Shown one piece after another: positions 34,900-45,556 of a stretch of 64,000 nucleotides of DNA. The stretch comes from Wurfbainia villosa. Lineage: Eukaryota > Streptophyta > Magnoliopsida > Zingiberales > Zingiberaceae. The translations under genes and the position numbers were made by a program. Positions within the stretch are counted from its first letter, which is position 1. Each line of letters opens with the position of its first letter. The notes under the pieces were generated by a model. That model was given only the letters and a program-made list of their open reading frames with translations. It was not told the origin of the DNA and did no database searches. The DNA lies in the NCBI GenBank assembly GCA_025175895.1, contig CM046000.1:96518753-96582752 (forward strand), read 5' to 3'.

Positions 34900-35459
34900 T
34901 TGATTCAAATAAATTGATCGGGCGAACTTCTTGGATCGCTTAGAAACTTGAGAATTGTTCTCAAGATGAAAAGCTTGTGTATGTCCTCGGCGCCTCTTCC
35001 CGCTCTTCTAGTGACGATGCAACTTTGGACCAATTGTTGGCCTATCGTAAACATGTGAGTGATTCAACAAATGAGTCAGATCATGCTAGCCACGATGGAA
35101 CCCAAGCTACAAAGCGCATGAGCATATGGATGCTCATATCGTAGTCCTTCATCTTTGTGAGTTGGTTGATGAGCAAGTGAGATTCAAAGGTTCAAGTCTC
35201 AAAGCTCCTCTTCACCTCCGAGATGCTAGGAGGTTCATCTGTGGTATTTCCAATATGTCAAGACCGTGGAGTCTTCGAGAAGCATGAGCAGGGACGGTCA
35301 TGCTAGTTGATTCCTCAAGAAAGGTTCTAAGAGGGAGTCAAAGGAACAAATGTAAGGGAAGAAGAAAAGGCTAAAAGGTAGAACTAGCTCAAAGGGCATT
35401 GCCATCATTATGGCAAGGAGAGCCATTATAGAAGAAATTGCAAGGTTTATCAAGAGTCC
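34900..35459 (+). pseudogene. Degraded gag of copia C
   Basis: Only pieces remain: DQLLAYRKHVSDSTNESDHAS near 35020-35090 and a zinc-knuckle-like CHHYGKESHYRRNC at about 35400-35441, in which the second Cys of CCHC is Tyr. The rest is frameshifted. It precedes the protease motif at 35550. Confidence 0.6.
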
Positions 35460-36922
35460 GTGAAGAAGGATAAGGCATCGGATGCCCCATCTTCTTCAGA
35501 AATCTTCTTTATTGATTGTCATTCTATTTCCTTAGACACTTGGGTATTGGATACTGGGTGTGGCTCACATATATGTAATGACATACATGGGCTAAGGAAT
35601 AGAAGAAGACTCGCCAAGGAGAGTCAAATTTACGTGTTGGGAATGGAGCAAAGGTTGTCGACTCGCCATCTAACGCATTTGTCAAAACTCCCCGCAGACT
35701 TGTCTTAGAACTGACAATTGCTTTATGTTCCTTCGTTGATAAAGAACATCATTTCTATTTCTTGTTTAAATAGAAATGGTTTCCATTTGACGTTTAGTAA
35801 CAATTGTTGTTACATAACTTTGAATGGGGTTCTTTATGGGACTGGAACTTTAAGCAATGGTGTTTATACGTTGGACGTATCCAGTGACATTTGCAATATC
35901 GAAGCGAGCAACAAGAGTGCTCGAAAGGATAATCAAATAGACTCCTACATGTGGCATTATCATCTTGGCCATGTAAGCAAGAAACGCATGTCCGAATTAC
36001 ACCGATGTGGAATTCTAGAATCGTTTGAATTGGATTCATACGATACATGCGAATCATGCTTAAAAGGCAAGATGACTAAGTTACCTTTTACGGGAAAAGG
36101 TGAACGAGTGGGAGAGTTGCTAGGCCTAATACATAGTGATGTATATGGACCTATGTCAACTCAATCTTTAGGAGGCTATAGCTACTTCATTACCTTCACC
36201 GATGATCACTCATGGTTTAGGTATGTGTTCTTGATGAAACACAAGTCTGAAGCCTTTGAAAGGTTCAAAGAATTCAGAAATGAAGTAGAGAAACAACATG
36301 ACAAGAGTATTAGAATACTTCGATCGGATCGAGGTGGTGAATACTTGAGTCAGGAGTTTCTTGATTACCTAAGAGACAATGGTATATTGTCTCAATGGAC
36401 TCCGCCCTATACACCACAGCATAATGGTGTATCTGAGAGGCGTAACCGGACCTTGTTGGACATGGTCAGGTCAATGATGAATCATGCAACTCTTCCCAAG
36501 TCCTTTTGGGGTTATGCACTTCGCATAAATTTTACTTGTTAAACAGAATGCCTACCAAGGTAGTCTCAACTACTCCATATGAGATATGGAATAGTAAGAA
36601 ACCTCATGTATCTTACTTGAAGATATGGGGTTGTCCTGCTTATGTGAAGCGGACAGTATCAGACAAATTGGATGCTAAGTCTGATAAATATCTATTTATT
36701 GGATACCCTAAGGAAACAAGGGGTTACCAATTCTATCATCCTTTGGAACAAAAGGTGTTTGTTTCAAGGCATGTTGTGTTTCTAGAGAAAGAGTTTCTCT
36801 TGCAAGAAAACAGTGGGAGTGTCGTCGAGCTTGAGGAGGCTCGAGAGACTCAAATAGACATTAATGGTGAAGCACAACAGCCGACAACTCATAGTGATGA
36901 GCAATCTACCGACCTATTGTAA
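35460..36922 (+). pseudogene. Protease and integrase of copia C
   Basis: The protease motif WVLDTGCGSHIC lies at about 35540-35580. The integrase (35718-36542, 274 codons) has the zinc finger HYHLGH with CESC (C111, C114) and a full triad: D141 (HSDVYGP), D204 (RSDRGGEY) and E240 (VSERRNRT), with exactly 35 residues between D204 and E240. It frameshifts at about 36530 and continues at 36540-36922 (MPTKVVSTTPYEIW, KIWGCPAYVKR, KYLFIGYPKETRGY). Integrase inserts the element DNA into the genome; the active site itself is still readable. Confidence 0.86.
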
Positions 36923-38450
36923 CACCACATCTTCGTAGATCTGGTAGAACACGCAATATTCCTGAGAGATATGGATTTCTCGTAAGTGAATCGAACGACG
37001 TGTTACTCATTGATGATGAGGAGCCTACCAGTTATGAAGAAGTGCTGACAAGTTCAGAAAGGGATAAGTGGCTTGGTGCCATAAAGTCGAAATGGATTCC
37101 ATGTACGAAAACCAAGTTCGAACTTGTCGACCCACCAAGGCATAAAGCCTATAGGGTGCAAGTGGGTTTTCAAGAAGAAAACCGACATGGATGGTAATGT
37201 GATTACCTATAAGGTAGATTGGTGGCAAAGGATATCGCCAAAAGCAAGGAGTTGATTATGACGAAACCTATTCGCCAGTAGCTATGCTTAAATCCATTCG
37301 GATGCTCCCGCCATAGCGCTCATTATGATTATGAGATATGGCGATGGATGTGAAAACATTTTCCTTAATGGAAACTTGCCGAGGACGGTATATGATACAC
37401 CGAGGGTTTCACATCGGTTGATAAAACCAAGGTATGCAAGTTGCGACGATCCATTTATGGATCAAGCAAGCATCCAGAGTCGAATATCCGCTTTGATGAG
37501 AATCAAAAGTTTGATTTCTCACAAAATCCGAACCTTGTGTGTACAAGAAGGTTAGTGGGAGGCAAATGATTCCTAGTATTGTATGTCGATGACATACTAC
37601 TTATAGGAAACGATGTTTCAATCTTACAACAAGCTTAAGGTTTGGTTATCCAAGACATTCTCCATGAAAGACTGGGAGAAGCAACCTACATCCTGGGATT
37701 AAGATCTATAGAGATAGATCAAACGGTTGCTTGGTCTTTCGCAGCCTACATATATAGACCGAAAAGCAAAGAGGTTTAGCATGTCAATCCAAGAAAGGTT
37801 TCTACCCATGCATGGGGTACACCTTTCAAGTCTATGTGTCCGCGCATTTAAGACGAGAGAGAGGATTTGCATGAGTAAGATTCCCTATGCATCCGCAATA
37901 GGATCTATCATGTATGCTATGTTATGTACGAGGCCCGATGTATCGTATGCCTGAGTGTCACGAGCAGATACTCACCGATCCAGAATGGATCATTGGGTGG
38001 TCATAAGACGATCCTTAAGTACTTGAGAAGAACTAAGGATGTGTTCCTAATATACGGAGAAGGGTACATGGTGATACGCGGTATACGGATGATCCGCATG
38101 CATAAGGATGATTCCATGTCTTAGTCTGGGTATGTATTCACCTAGAATGGAGGCGCAATAAGTTGGAAAGGTTCCAAGCTTGACACTATAGCGGATTCTG
38201 CCACTAAGGCAGAATACGTTGCAGCTTTGGAAGCAGCAAAGGAAGCGGTTTGGATCAAGTAGTTCATCTATGAACTTGATATGGTCTCATCAATGATCTA
38301 AACATGTGCTTCGCCGCTATCATCTTATCAGAGAGATCATAAGTAGGAACGAAATACAAATCGAGAAAATTCCCACTGAAAGGAACTTAGCGGATCCTTT
38401 AACTAAAGCATTACCTCAAAGTAAGTTTGAGGGACATGTTGGAGCTTATG
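36923..38450 (+). pseudogene. Reverse transcriptase and RNase H of copia C
   Basis: Heavily frameshifted. Recognisable are EEPTSYEEVLTSSERDKWL (RT start, 37018-37080), YDETYSPVAMLKSI (37255-37300), LYVDDILLIGND (catalytic YVDD near 37585), YASAIGSIMYAMLCTRPDV (37885-37945), LKYLRRTKDVFLIYG (38010-38060), ATKAEYVAALEAAKEAVWIK (38195-38260) and ADPLTKALPQSKFEGHV (38390-38440). No functional enzyme can be made. Confidence 0.8.
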
Positions 38451-38480
38451 GTATTGGATACCGTAGCGATTGGCATTAGG

Positions 38481-38493
38481 CCAAGTGGGAGTC
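38481..38493 (+). other. Polypurine tract of copia C
   Basis: CCAAGTGGGAGTC directly before the 3' LTR. Confidence 0.65.
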
Positions 38494-40692
38494 TGTTAGT
38501 AATATATATGAGAGATATCCTAAGGCAATCGCCTTATGTATGATCCATTTATATGATAAATGAAGATTCACTATTTGAGTATACATGTTTTATGTATTTG
38601 ATTGGATCTTAAACTCATTTACTGAATGTCCACGATACGATTCACAGCATGAGAGAATTTGTGATTGGATCACAACTAGTGAGTATCTCTACATGTGTAA
38701 TTGTGATGTATCTAATTATCCCTAGTCGATGAATTGATGAATCGACACCATCAATTCTCGCTGAGACTAGCACGAGGTATACCTCTTGGTGTATCCAAGC
38801 AAATGATTCTCACCGGCCGAGACATAGTGATGTCCGAGTTAATCGTGGATGCTAGTTATGGTAACTAGTTCATTGAGTGACCAGTAAGACTTCATATGGT
38901 TCTCATATATAGATATGTCAATGAAGTTCTTACTGTGGCTTAAGTGCGATGTTCTTTGACTTATGGCGGTATTCAAGTCATCTTGATCATGGAGACTTAT
39001 GCTTTGACATCTTAAGCAAACATCTCTAAGGAGATGTGGACCCGGATGATTGGGTATAAGTCAAGTGATCAAGGTGTTTGAATAGCCTATAAAGGATTCA
39101 CCACTCCTTGCAGGAGATGTATACCCATGGCCTCTCGTCGGATTGTTACTAAAGTCTGCCAAAGCATTACATGTTTAGAGTAAGGTACTCTTCGATACAT
39201 GTGGAGTAACTAGAACTGAGGACGAGGAAATGATACTTGGGCTAGGTGTGACGAGTCACTTAGTGGGGATCGACACAATAGACCATGTCCCGAACCAAGT
39301 GGGTATAAGATGAGTGAAGGGAATGGGGCACGATTCATTCGAGCCATCAAGGGTTACGTAAATAGTTCGATCAACCGTTGATCTTTTCGGTTAATTGGGG
39401 ATCATGATGTACTACTAGGTGCCACTCATGATCGCTCTATAATTAATGGTTAATTATAGACGGCCAACATAAACCGAGAACCTATTTGGTCACACGCACA
39501 ACGAGTGTAATCCAAAGGATTTAAAACGAGCTTGAGAATGAGATTCTCAGACCGAGAGAAACTATGTTTGGTTGGACCAAACATAAAGCTAGCATGAAAT
39601 TGTTTCATGCAATGGAAGCGTGGATGGGCCGCAAGGTCTTATGAAGACGTAATGGATGGACCAAAATGGTTTGGTTCTAATCCAATGGATAAGAATAAAC
39701 CAAAGGGTTTGGTTTATTTTAAACGAATGAACCAAAAGTTGGTTCGGTTCGTTTTAACTTAAAATAAACCATCATGGTTTGGTTTATTTTAACTTATCTA
39801 AATGGAGCGGGTTAACGGGCTTTATGGATATGATCCATTAACCATTAAGAGAATTAGTTCTCTATAAAAGTGGGCTTAAGGGATTGTTAAACCCTAATCC
39901 AAAATCAAAACCCTAGCCTCCAAGGAGTTGCCTCCCAACCTGGTTGTGCCGCCCAAGCTCCTTGCCGCCCAGCTTGATTGTGCTGCCGTCAAGACCCTTG
40001 CCGGCGTCCAAGCTCCAGCCGGTGAACCTCCGGCGACCCTCCGGTGATCCCCTAAAAGGTTCGGCATCAAGGTGAGCTTTTGTCTCCTTGTTTTGGCCGG
40101 CGCCTATCTCCTCCACCAAGCTGTCCAGTTTTCTGGACAGCTTCTTCTCCTCTCGTCGGAGCGTCGTTTGGACGACGGTTAGTGCTCCGACAGCGGCTAA
40201 CATACCGGGGATTTGATCTCCGGTAATCCTCTGAGGTGGAGGACGAAGGATTCGTCAAACGGTTGACGAATACCTCTCCGGAGAAGCGAGTTTTGAGAAC
40301 TCGTTTTGGATCCGAATTTGGATTCGGATCGTGATCATCTCTCGATCACGTCGTCTTCAACACGAGGCTAGTAACCCGTACGAAGACGAAGCTCGTGACT
40401 TAGCGAAGTCATCCCGAGGAGCTCGGCGTGGATACGGATAGAGACGATTCTTACGAGGATCGTTCCGGTTGATGCCGTTCCCGCTACACGTCATACGAAA
40501 GGTATAACGTAGTTAATTTCCTTTTATTGCAAATTTTTATTTACGGTTATGTCTACACTTGTTGTAATAGCATGCGTGTGTTGTGTGTGTTGTAATAAAT
40601 AGGAGTATTTATTATTTTTAATTGCTTCCGCTGTGCTCATGTTTACGAAACATGATCGAACACACACACGCCGCGGTGCCGGAAACCCAACA
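38494..40692 (+). repeat. 3' LTR of copia C
   Basis: 2199 bases. Compared with the 5' LTR and the third copy (45557-47682), many small losses fall at CTGG or CTGCA-like sites (for example near 38741, 38905 and 39366). Confidence 0.92.
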
Positions 40693-40697
40693 TTTTC

Positions 40698-41083
40698 CAC
40701 CCAGCAAAACTGCAAGTCTTCGTTATCAAATCACGAATTTTGCGCAAAAGGATGGAGAAACATTATTTGAAGCCTGGGACAGATTTAAGGGATTACTACA
40801 GCAATGCCCTCATCATGGGCTGGAGAAGTGGCTCATTGTTCATACTTTCTACAATGGAATCTCGTATGCTACTAAAGTTTCTCTTGATTCTGCTGTAGGA
40901 GGAGCTCTTATGAACAAAACATTGGATGAAGCTTTTGAGATCATCGAGAATGTGGCAATGAATTCTCACCAATGGGCTACAGAACGAGGATATCAAACTA
41001 AAATGCCAGGTAAGTTTGAGGTAAGTACCATTGATCTACTTTGCAAAAAGTCGATCGTTAACTCAAAAGCTCGAACATTTTAA
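40698..41083 (+). pseudogene. Gag of gypsy D, continued after copia C
   Basis: It resumes PPSKTASLRYQITNFAQKDG, then LFEAWDRFKGLLQQCPHHGL and TFYNGISYATKVSLDSAVGG, ending in a frameshift near 41040-41080. Together with 30928-31403 it forms the Retrotrans_gag domain. Confidence 0.85.
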
Positions 41084-41085
41084 TG

Positions 41086-41929
41086 TATCAGCTGTAAACT
41101 CATCTAATGTCACTTGCAAGATCTGTGGTGTAACAGGACATGTAGCGATGAATTGCCAAATCCTACACGCACCATCTGAAGGAGCTGGGATTGAGCAAGT
41201 GGATGCGCTAAATAATTTTAATCAGAAGCCTAATGGTGGCAACCCTTACTCAAACACGTACAATCCCGGTTGGAGAGGAATCATCCCAACTTTTCATTTA
41301 GAGCAAATCAAAATTCTTATGAACAATTTTGGAGCACCTTCGGATTTCACAGACCCAAGTCGAGCTTAGAAAAGATGATGGAAAATTTTATTACGTGTCA
41401 GGGGAAGATAAATGATGAATTTCGGCAGCATATTGTAGAATCAAATAGGCAACATCAAAATAATACCGAGGCAATCAAGCAATTGGGAAGCAAGGTTGAT
41501 AATTTGACTAATCACACAAGAATGCTGGAAAATCAAATTTCCCAAATTGCATTTCGATCAGGGCCGCGATTTCCTGGAAATTCAGAAGTAAACCCAGCCG
41601 AGCATTGTAATTCTATAAGTTTGAGAAGTGGAAGGATTTTAGAAGGAGACAGAGCTCAACAAGCAGCCTCTGACACGAGCGTGTCAGAGTTGGAAGAAGA
41701 CAGCACGCCTGGGCTGAATAGCAAAGGAAGCCGACAACACACCCTGACCCAGGGCGTGTTGATCAACACGCCTGAGGGAAAGCAGACACACGAGCGCGTG
41801 TCAGCCGACACACCCGTGTCGGGTAACTCCAGCAGCCGACACGACCAGCCTGTGCCGAACGACACAGGCATGTCGAATAGGGAACCAAGAACATATAAGC
41901 CCCTATCCGTTCCTCAAATGATTAAGTAA
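41086..41929 (+). pseudogene. C-terminal gag of gypsy D with zinc knuckle
   Basis: A CCHC zinc knuckle CKICGVTGHVAMNC lies at 41115-41156. A frame change near 41320 leads to MENFITCQGKINDEF, a heptad-like SKVDNLTNHTRMLENQISQI and SEVNPAEHCNSISLRSGRI, which are typical of Athila/Tat gag. The tail (about 41660-41890) is enriched in Ser/Thr/Asp and built from repeated ACACG-type DNA motifs shared with the LTR. Confidence 0.78.
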
Positions 41930-42072
41930 AAATTGGATGAACAATTTTGTAAGTTCCTTTAGGTAATTAGGAAGCTATATATCAATATACCTTTACGAAG
42001 CTCTTGACAAATGCCCACATACTCCAAGTTCTTGAAGGACATCTTAACAAATAAAAGAAAAGTCGAGAGCAC

Positions 42073-42525
42073 GTGAATGTGGCTCTTACAGAGGAGTGCT
42101 GCGCTTTAATTAAGAACATGGTACCTCCCAAACTAAATGATCCGGGTAGCTTTTCTATACCTTGCATAATTAATGACTCAAATTTTGATAAGGCTTTTTG
42201 CGATTTGGGCGCCAGTGTAAATCTGATACCTCTTTCCATATGCAAGAAATTGGATTTGGGAGAAATGAAACTAACTACTATGGCCTTGCAGTTAGCTGAT
42301 CGCTCCATTAGATATCCTTTGGGAATCTTAGAAGATGTACCAAAGGCAGTGGAAATTTTATTATTCCTGCAGATTTTGTAGTACTAGACATGGATGAAGA
42401 CCCATGTATTCCACTCATTTTGGGGAGACCTTTCTTGGCTACTGCAGGAGCAATGATAGATGTCAAGAACCACAAACTCTCACTTGCATTTGGAAACGAC
42501 AAAATTGAATTTGACCTTTCAAAAG
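42073..42525 (+). pseudogene. Protease of gypsy D
   Basis: Two frames joined by a shift near 42350: PPKLNDPGSFSIPC then FCDLGASVNLIPLSI (active-site DLG in place of the usual DTG/DSG, a common variant in this lineage), and DEDPCIPLILGRPFLATAGA with VKNHKLSLAFGNDKIEFDL. The ILGRPFL motif is the conserved end of the retropepsin fold. It would cut the polyprotein. Confidence 0.8.
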
Positions 42526-42599
42526 CTGTTAAACAACCTTCTGTTTTTGATGTTTGTTGTAGGATTGACAGTCTCCAGTCAATAGCACTAGAAGGAGCA

Positions 42600-43440
42600 C
42601 CAGAACAAACTCATCTTAATAAGCTCGGAGGGGATGTTGAGGATAAAGAGCTGGAGATTTGCGACCCCAACCTCACACCACAGGTAGAACTTAAGCCTCT
42701 TCCATCCACACTCAGGTATGAATTCCTTGGCGAAAACTATACTTATCCTGTGATCATTAATGCTAATCTGAACAATGCAGAAACCGAAAAACTGATTGAG
42801 GTATTGAAAACACATAAGAATGTCATTGGATACAAGCTTGATGATATTAGGGGAATTAGTCCATCGGTTTGCATGCACAGAATTCTACTAGAAGACAATT
42901 TTAAAACCTCTATAGAGCATCAAAGAAGGCTGAACCCAGCTATGAAAGAGATAGTCAAGAAAGAGGTCATGAAATTGCTAGATGCAGGAATTATCTATCC
43001 AATATCCGATAGCGAATGGGTAAGTCCAGTCCATGTACCAAAGAAGAAAGGGGGTAACGGTGATAAGGAATGCTACGAATGAGTTAATCCCCACTAGAAC
43101 TGTTATGGGATGGAGAATGTGCATTGATTATAGGAAATTGAATAAAGAAACTAGAAAGGACCACTTCCCCATCCCATTTATTGACCAAATGCTAGACCGA
43201 TTGGCAAAACACTCGCATTTACATTACTTAGATGGATACTCGGTTTCTATCAAATCCCTATTTATCCTAATGACCAAGAGAAAACAACTTTCACCTGCCC
43301 ATATGGTACTTTTGCTTTCAGAAGAATGCCTTTTGGACTATGCAATGCACTGCCACATTTCAGAGGTGTATGACTTCAATTTTTTCTACATGATCGAGAA
43401 TATAATGGAAGTGTTCATGGATGATTTTTGTATATGGTGA
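42600..43440 (+). pseudogene. Reverse transcriptase of gypsy D
   Basis: Begins after a linker with KLIEVLKTHKNVIGYKLDDI, then EHQRRLNPAMKEIVKKEV and LLDAGIIYPISDSEWVSPVH (open to 43082). Continues in other frames with RMCIDYRKLNKETRKDHFPI and PFIDQMLDRLA (43100-43215), a shifted middle, and VFMDDFCIW (catalytic FMDD-type box) ending at 43440. At least two frameshifts. Confidence 0.82.
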
Positions 43441-44220
43441 TTTTGATATGTGTTTATCTAATTTGGTGAAGGTCTTGTGAGATGCGAGGAAATGAATTTA
43501 ATGCTTAACTGGGAGAAGTGCCACTTCATGGTGCGAGAAGGCATAGTACTTGGGCACCTAGCCTCACACCGTGGTATCGAGGTGGACATTGCAAAAACTG
43601 AAGTGATCAAGAAGTTGCCTCCTCCAACCGATGTCGTGGAGTGCATAGTTTCCTAGGACATGCAGGGTTCTACCGACGGTTCATCAAAGACTTCTCAAAA
43701 ATTTCAAAACCATTAACTAATTTGCTTGCTAAAGATGCTGTGTTTCACTTTGATAATCCTTGTCTTGATGCATTTTCGAGTTAAAGGAAGCATTAACAAC
43801 CGCCTAATAATGCAACCTCCAGTTGAGTCTCCCTTTTGAAATTATGTGTGATGCCAGCGATTTTGCTGTGGGAGCAGTGTTAGGACAAAGGAAGGATCGC
43901 AAGGTGTATGCAATCTACTACGCCAGTAAAACATTGGATGAAGCACAAATGAATTATGCTACCACAGAGAAGGAACTCTTGGCTATAGTATTTGCTTTGA
44001 CAAGTTTAGATCTTATATCATAGGGACCAAGGTGATAGTTTACGGATCATGCACCATAAGATATTTCTTTGAGTAAAAGGAATCTAAGCCAAGACTTATC
44101 CGGTGGATACTTCTCCTACAAGAGTTTGACTTAGAAATTCGAGACAAGCAAGGAACGGAGAACGTAGTTGCAGACCATCTATCGAGGCTTCATCTAGAAC
44201 CAAATGCGGGAGGAGCCAAT
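43441..44220 (+). pseudogene. RT thumb and RNase H of gypsy D
   Basis: LNWEKCHFMVREGIVLGHLA (43500-43560) and GFYRRFIKDFSKISKPL (43665-43710) mark the RT end. RNase H follows at 43823-44023 with LPFEIMCDASDFAVGAVLGQ (catalytic Asp), YYASKTLDEAQMNYATTEKE (Glu in the TEKE motif) and then a frameshift. NVVADHLSRL near 44163-44190 closes the domain. Confidence 0.8.
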
Positions 44221-44375
44221 GATCTTGCTATAAATGACTTCTTTACGGATGGCGGCTACTAGCGGCTAGAACAATCAAAGCTCGTGGTATCGATTTTGCC
44301 AACTACCTAGCTTATGGGATAATACCTTCTCACATGAGTTATCAGGAGGAAGAAGTTCCTTCGATGTAAAGTATT

Positions 44376-45394
44376 ATGTGTGGGACGAACCATTCTTGTT
44401 CAAGCAAGGGCGGATATGCTATATATCAAGATGCGATCCAAGAAGAAATTGAGGATATATTGTATCACCGCTATTCTTCTCGCATATGGAGGTCACACGA
44501 GCAAACAACAAGATCGGCAAAGGTTTTGCAAGCAGGATTTTATTGGCCTCATATTTTTAGAGACTCTCGGAATTATGTGATGACTTGTGACCGCTGTCAA
44601 AGGATCGGGAACATATCAAGGAGACATGAGATGCCTCAAAATTCGATATTGGAAGTCGAATTGTTCGACATCTGGGGAATTGACTATATGGGACCCTTCC
44701 CTACTTCCTATAAAAATACCTATATACTGGTAGCAGTGGACTATGTGTCTAAATGGGTTGAGGCTCTACCATCCCCCTCTTGTGATGAAAAAACAGTCAT
44801 TAAGCTCTTTAAGAGTATAATATTTCCAAGATTTGGAATACCGAGAGCAGTAATAAGTGATGGAGGCTCACACTTTATCGAAAGACAATTCGAAAGTCTT
44901 CTCAAGAAGTATGGAGTAACCCATAAACTAGCCTCACCCTATCATCCACAAACGAGTGGGCAAGTAGAAGTTTCGAATAGGGAAATCAAGACTATCTTGG
45001 AGAAAACAATATCAAGATCAAGGAAGGATTGGTCTTTAAGACTTGATGATGCTCTATGGGCCTATCGAACTGCCTACAAGACACCCATTGGAATGACTCC
45101 GTTTCGATTAGTTTATGGAAAACCATGTCATCTTCCAGTTGAAATAGAGCACAGGGCATATTGGGCAATTAAATGGCTTAATTTTGACCTGAAGAAAGCC
45201 GGAGAGAAAAGAAAACTGCAGCTAAATGAACTTGAAGAACTACGCCTTGATGCTTATGAACATGCAAGGTCTTACAAGGAGAAAACGAAGAGGTGGCATG
45301 ACAAGAACATCATGCGCAGAGAATTCCATCAAGGAGATTTGGTATTACTATTTAACTCCAGACTGAAACTCTTTCCCGGGAAGCTGAAAGCATC
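44376..45394 (+). CDS. Integrase of gypsy D (5' and 3' ends altered)
   Basis: The open frame runs from 44376 to 45461, of which about 340 codons are integrase. The second half of the zinc finger is CDRCQR (residues 71-76). The catalytic triad is D103 (GIDYMGPFP), D162 (VISDGGSHF) and E198 (SGQVEVSNRE), with exactly 35 residues between the last two. AYKTPIGMTPFRLVYGKPCH and EFHQGDLVLLFNSRLKLFPG mark the C-terminal region. Family sequence ends after KLKAS at about 45394; the following 22 codons are unrelated. The N-terminal His pair of the zinc finger is poorly preserved. Confidence 0.85.
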
Positions 45395-45556
45395 AAGGGT
45401 AACATCCTTATCTCTTAGTTCTAAGGTAGATCTAGAGGATTTTGTAAGCACATACATGTAATTAGTTTTAATACTTCTTCGCACGGATCCGTGGCCGGGA
45501 CTTCCGGGGTTTCCGCAACGCAAAAAGCGGTTTTTGCGGCCCGGAAAAGCCCAACA
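45395..45556 (+). other. Unassigned segment between gypsy D and an LTR
   Basis: 162 bases that match nothing else in the window. The last 80 are GC-rich, with palindromic CACGGATCCGTG at 45482-45493 and a perfect stem GCAAAAA/TTTTTGC (45520-45537, 4-base loop), ending CCCAACA. The ending suggests the tail of another copia-type LTR, but this is not proven. Confidence 0.4.

Larger units (their letters stand above)
31404..40692 (+). mobile_element. Complete copia element C, plus strand
   Basis: LTRs 31404-33586 and 38494-40692 (about 2.2 kb each) open TGTTAG and close CCAACA. The target duplication TTTTC lies at 31399-31403 and 40693-40697. A tRNA-iMet primer site and a purine tract are in place. 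The internal region holds a degraded gag, protease, integrase, RT and RNase H in copia order, with many frameshifts. It sits in the gag of gypsy D. Confidence 0.92.
29384..45394 (+). mobile_element. Gypsy element D (Athila-like), split by copia C, 3' end missing
   Basis: The 5' LTR opens TGATGTGTG and closes CACATCA, then a primer site for tRNA-Asp. gag, protease, RT, RNase H and integrase follow on the plus strand, interrupted in gag by copia C (31404-40692). The tRNA-Asp primer and the gag and integrase types fit the Athila/Tat branch of plant gypsy elements. After the integrase (about 45394) the sequence changes and there is no env-like region and no 3' LTR, so the right end was deleted. 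Confidence 0.82.
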
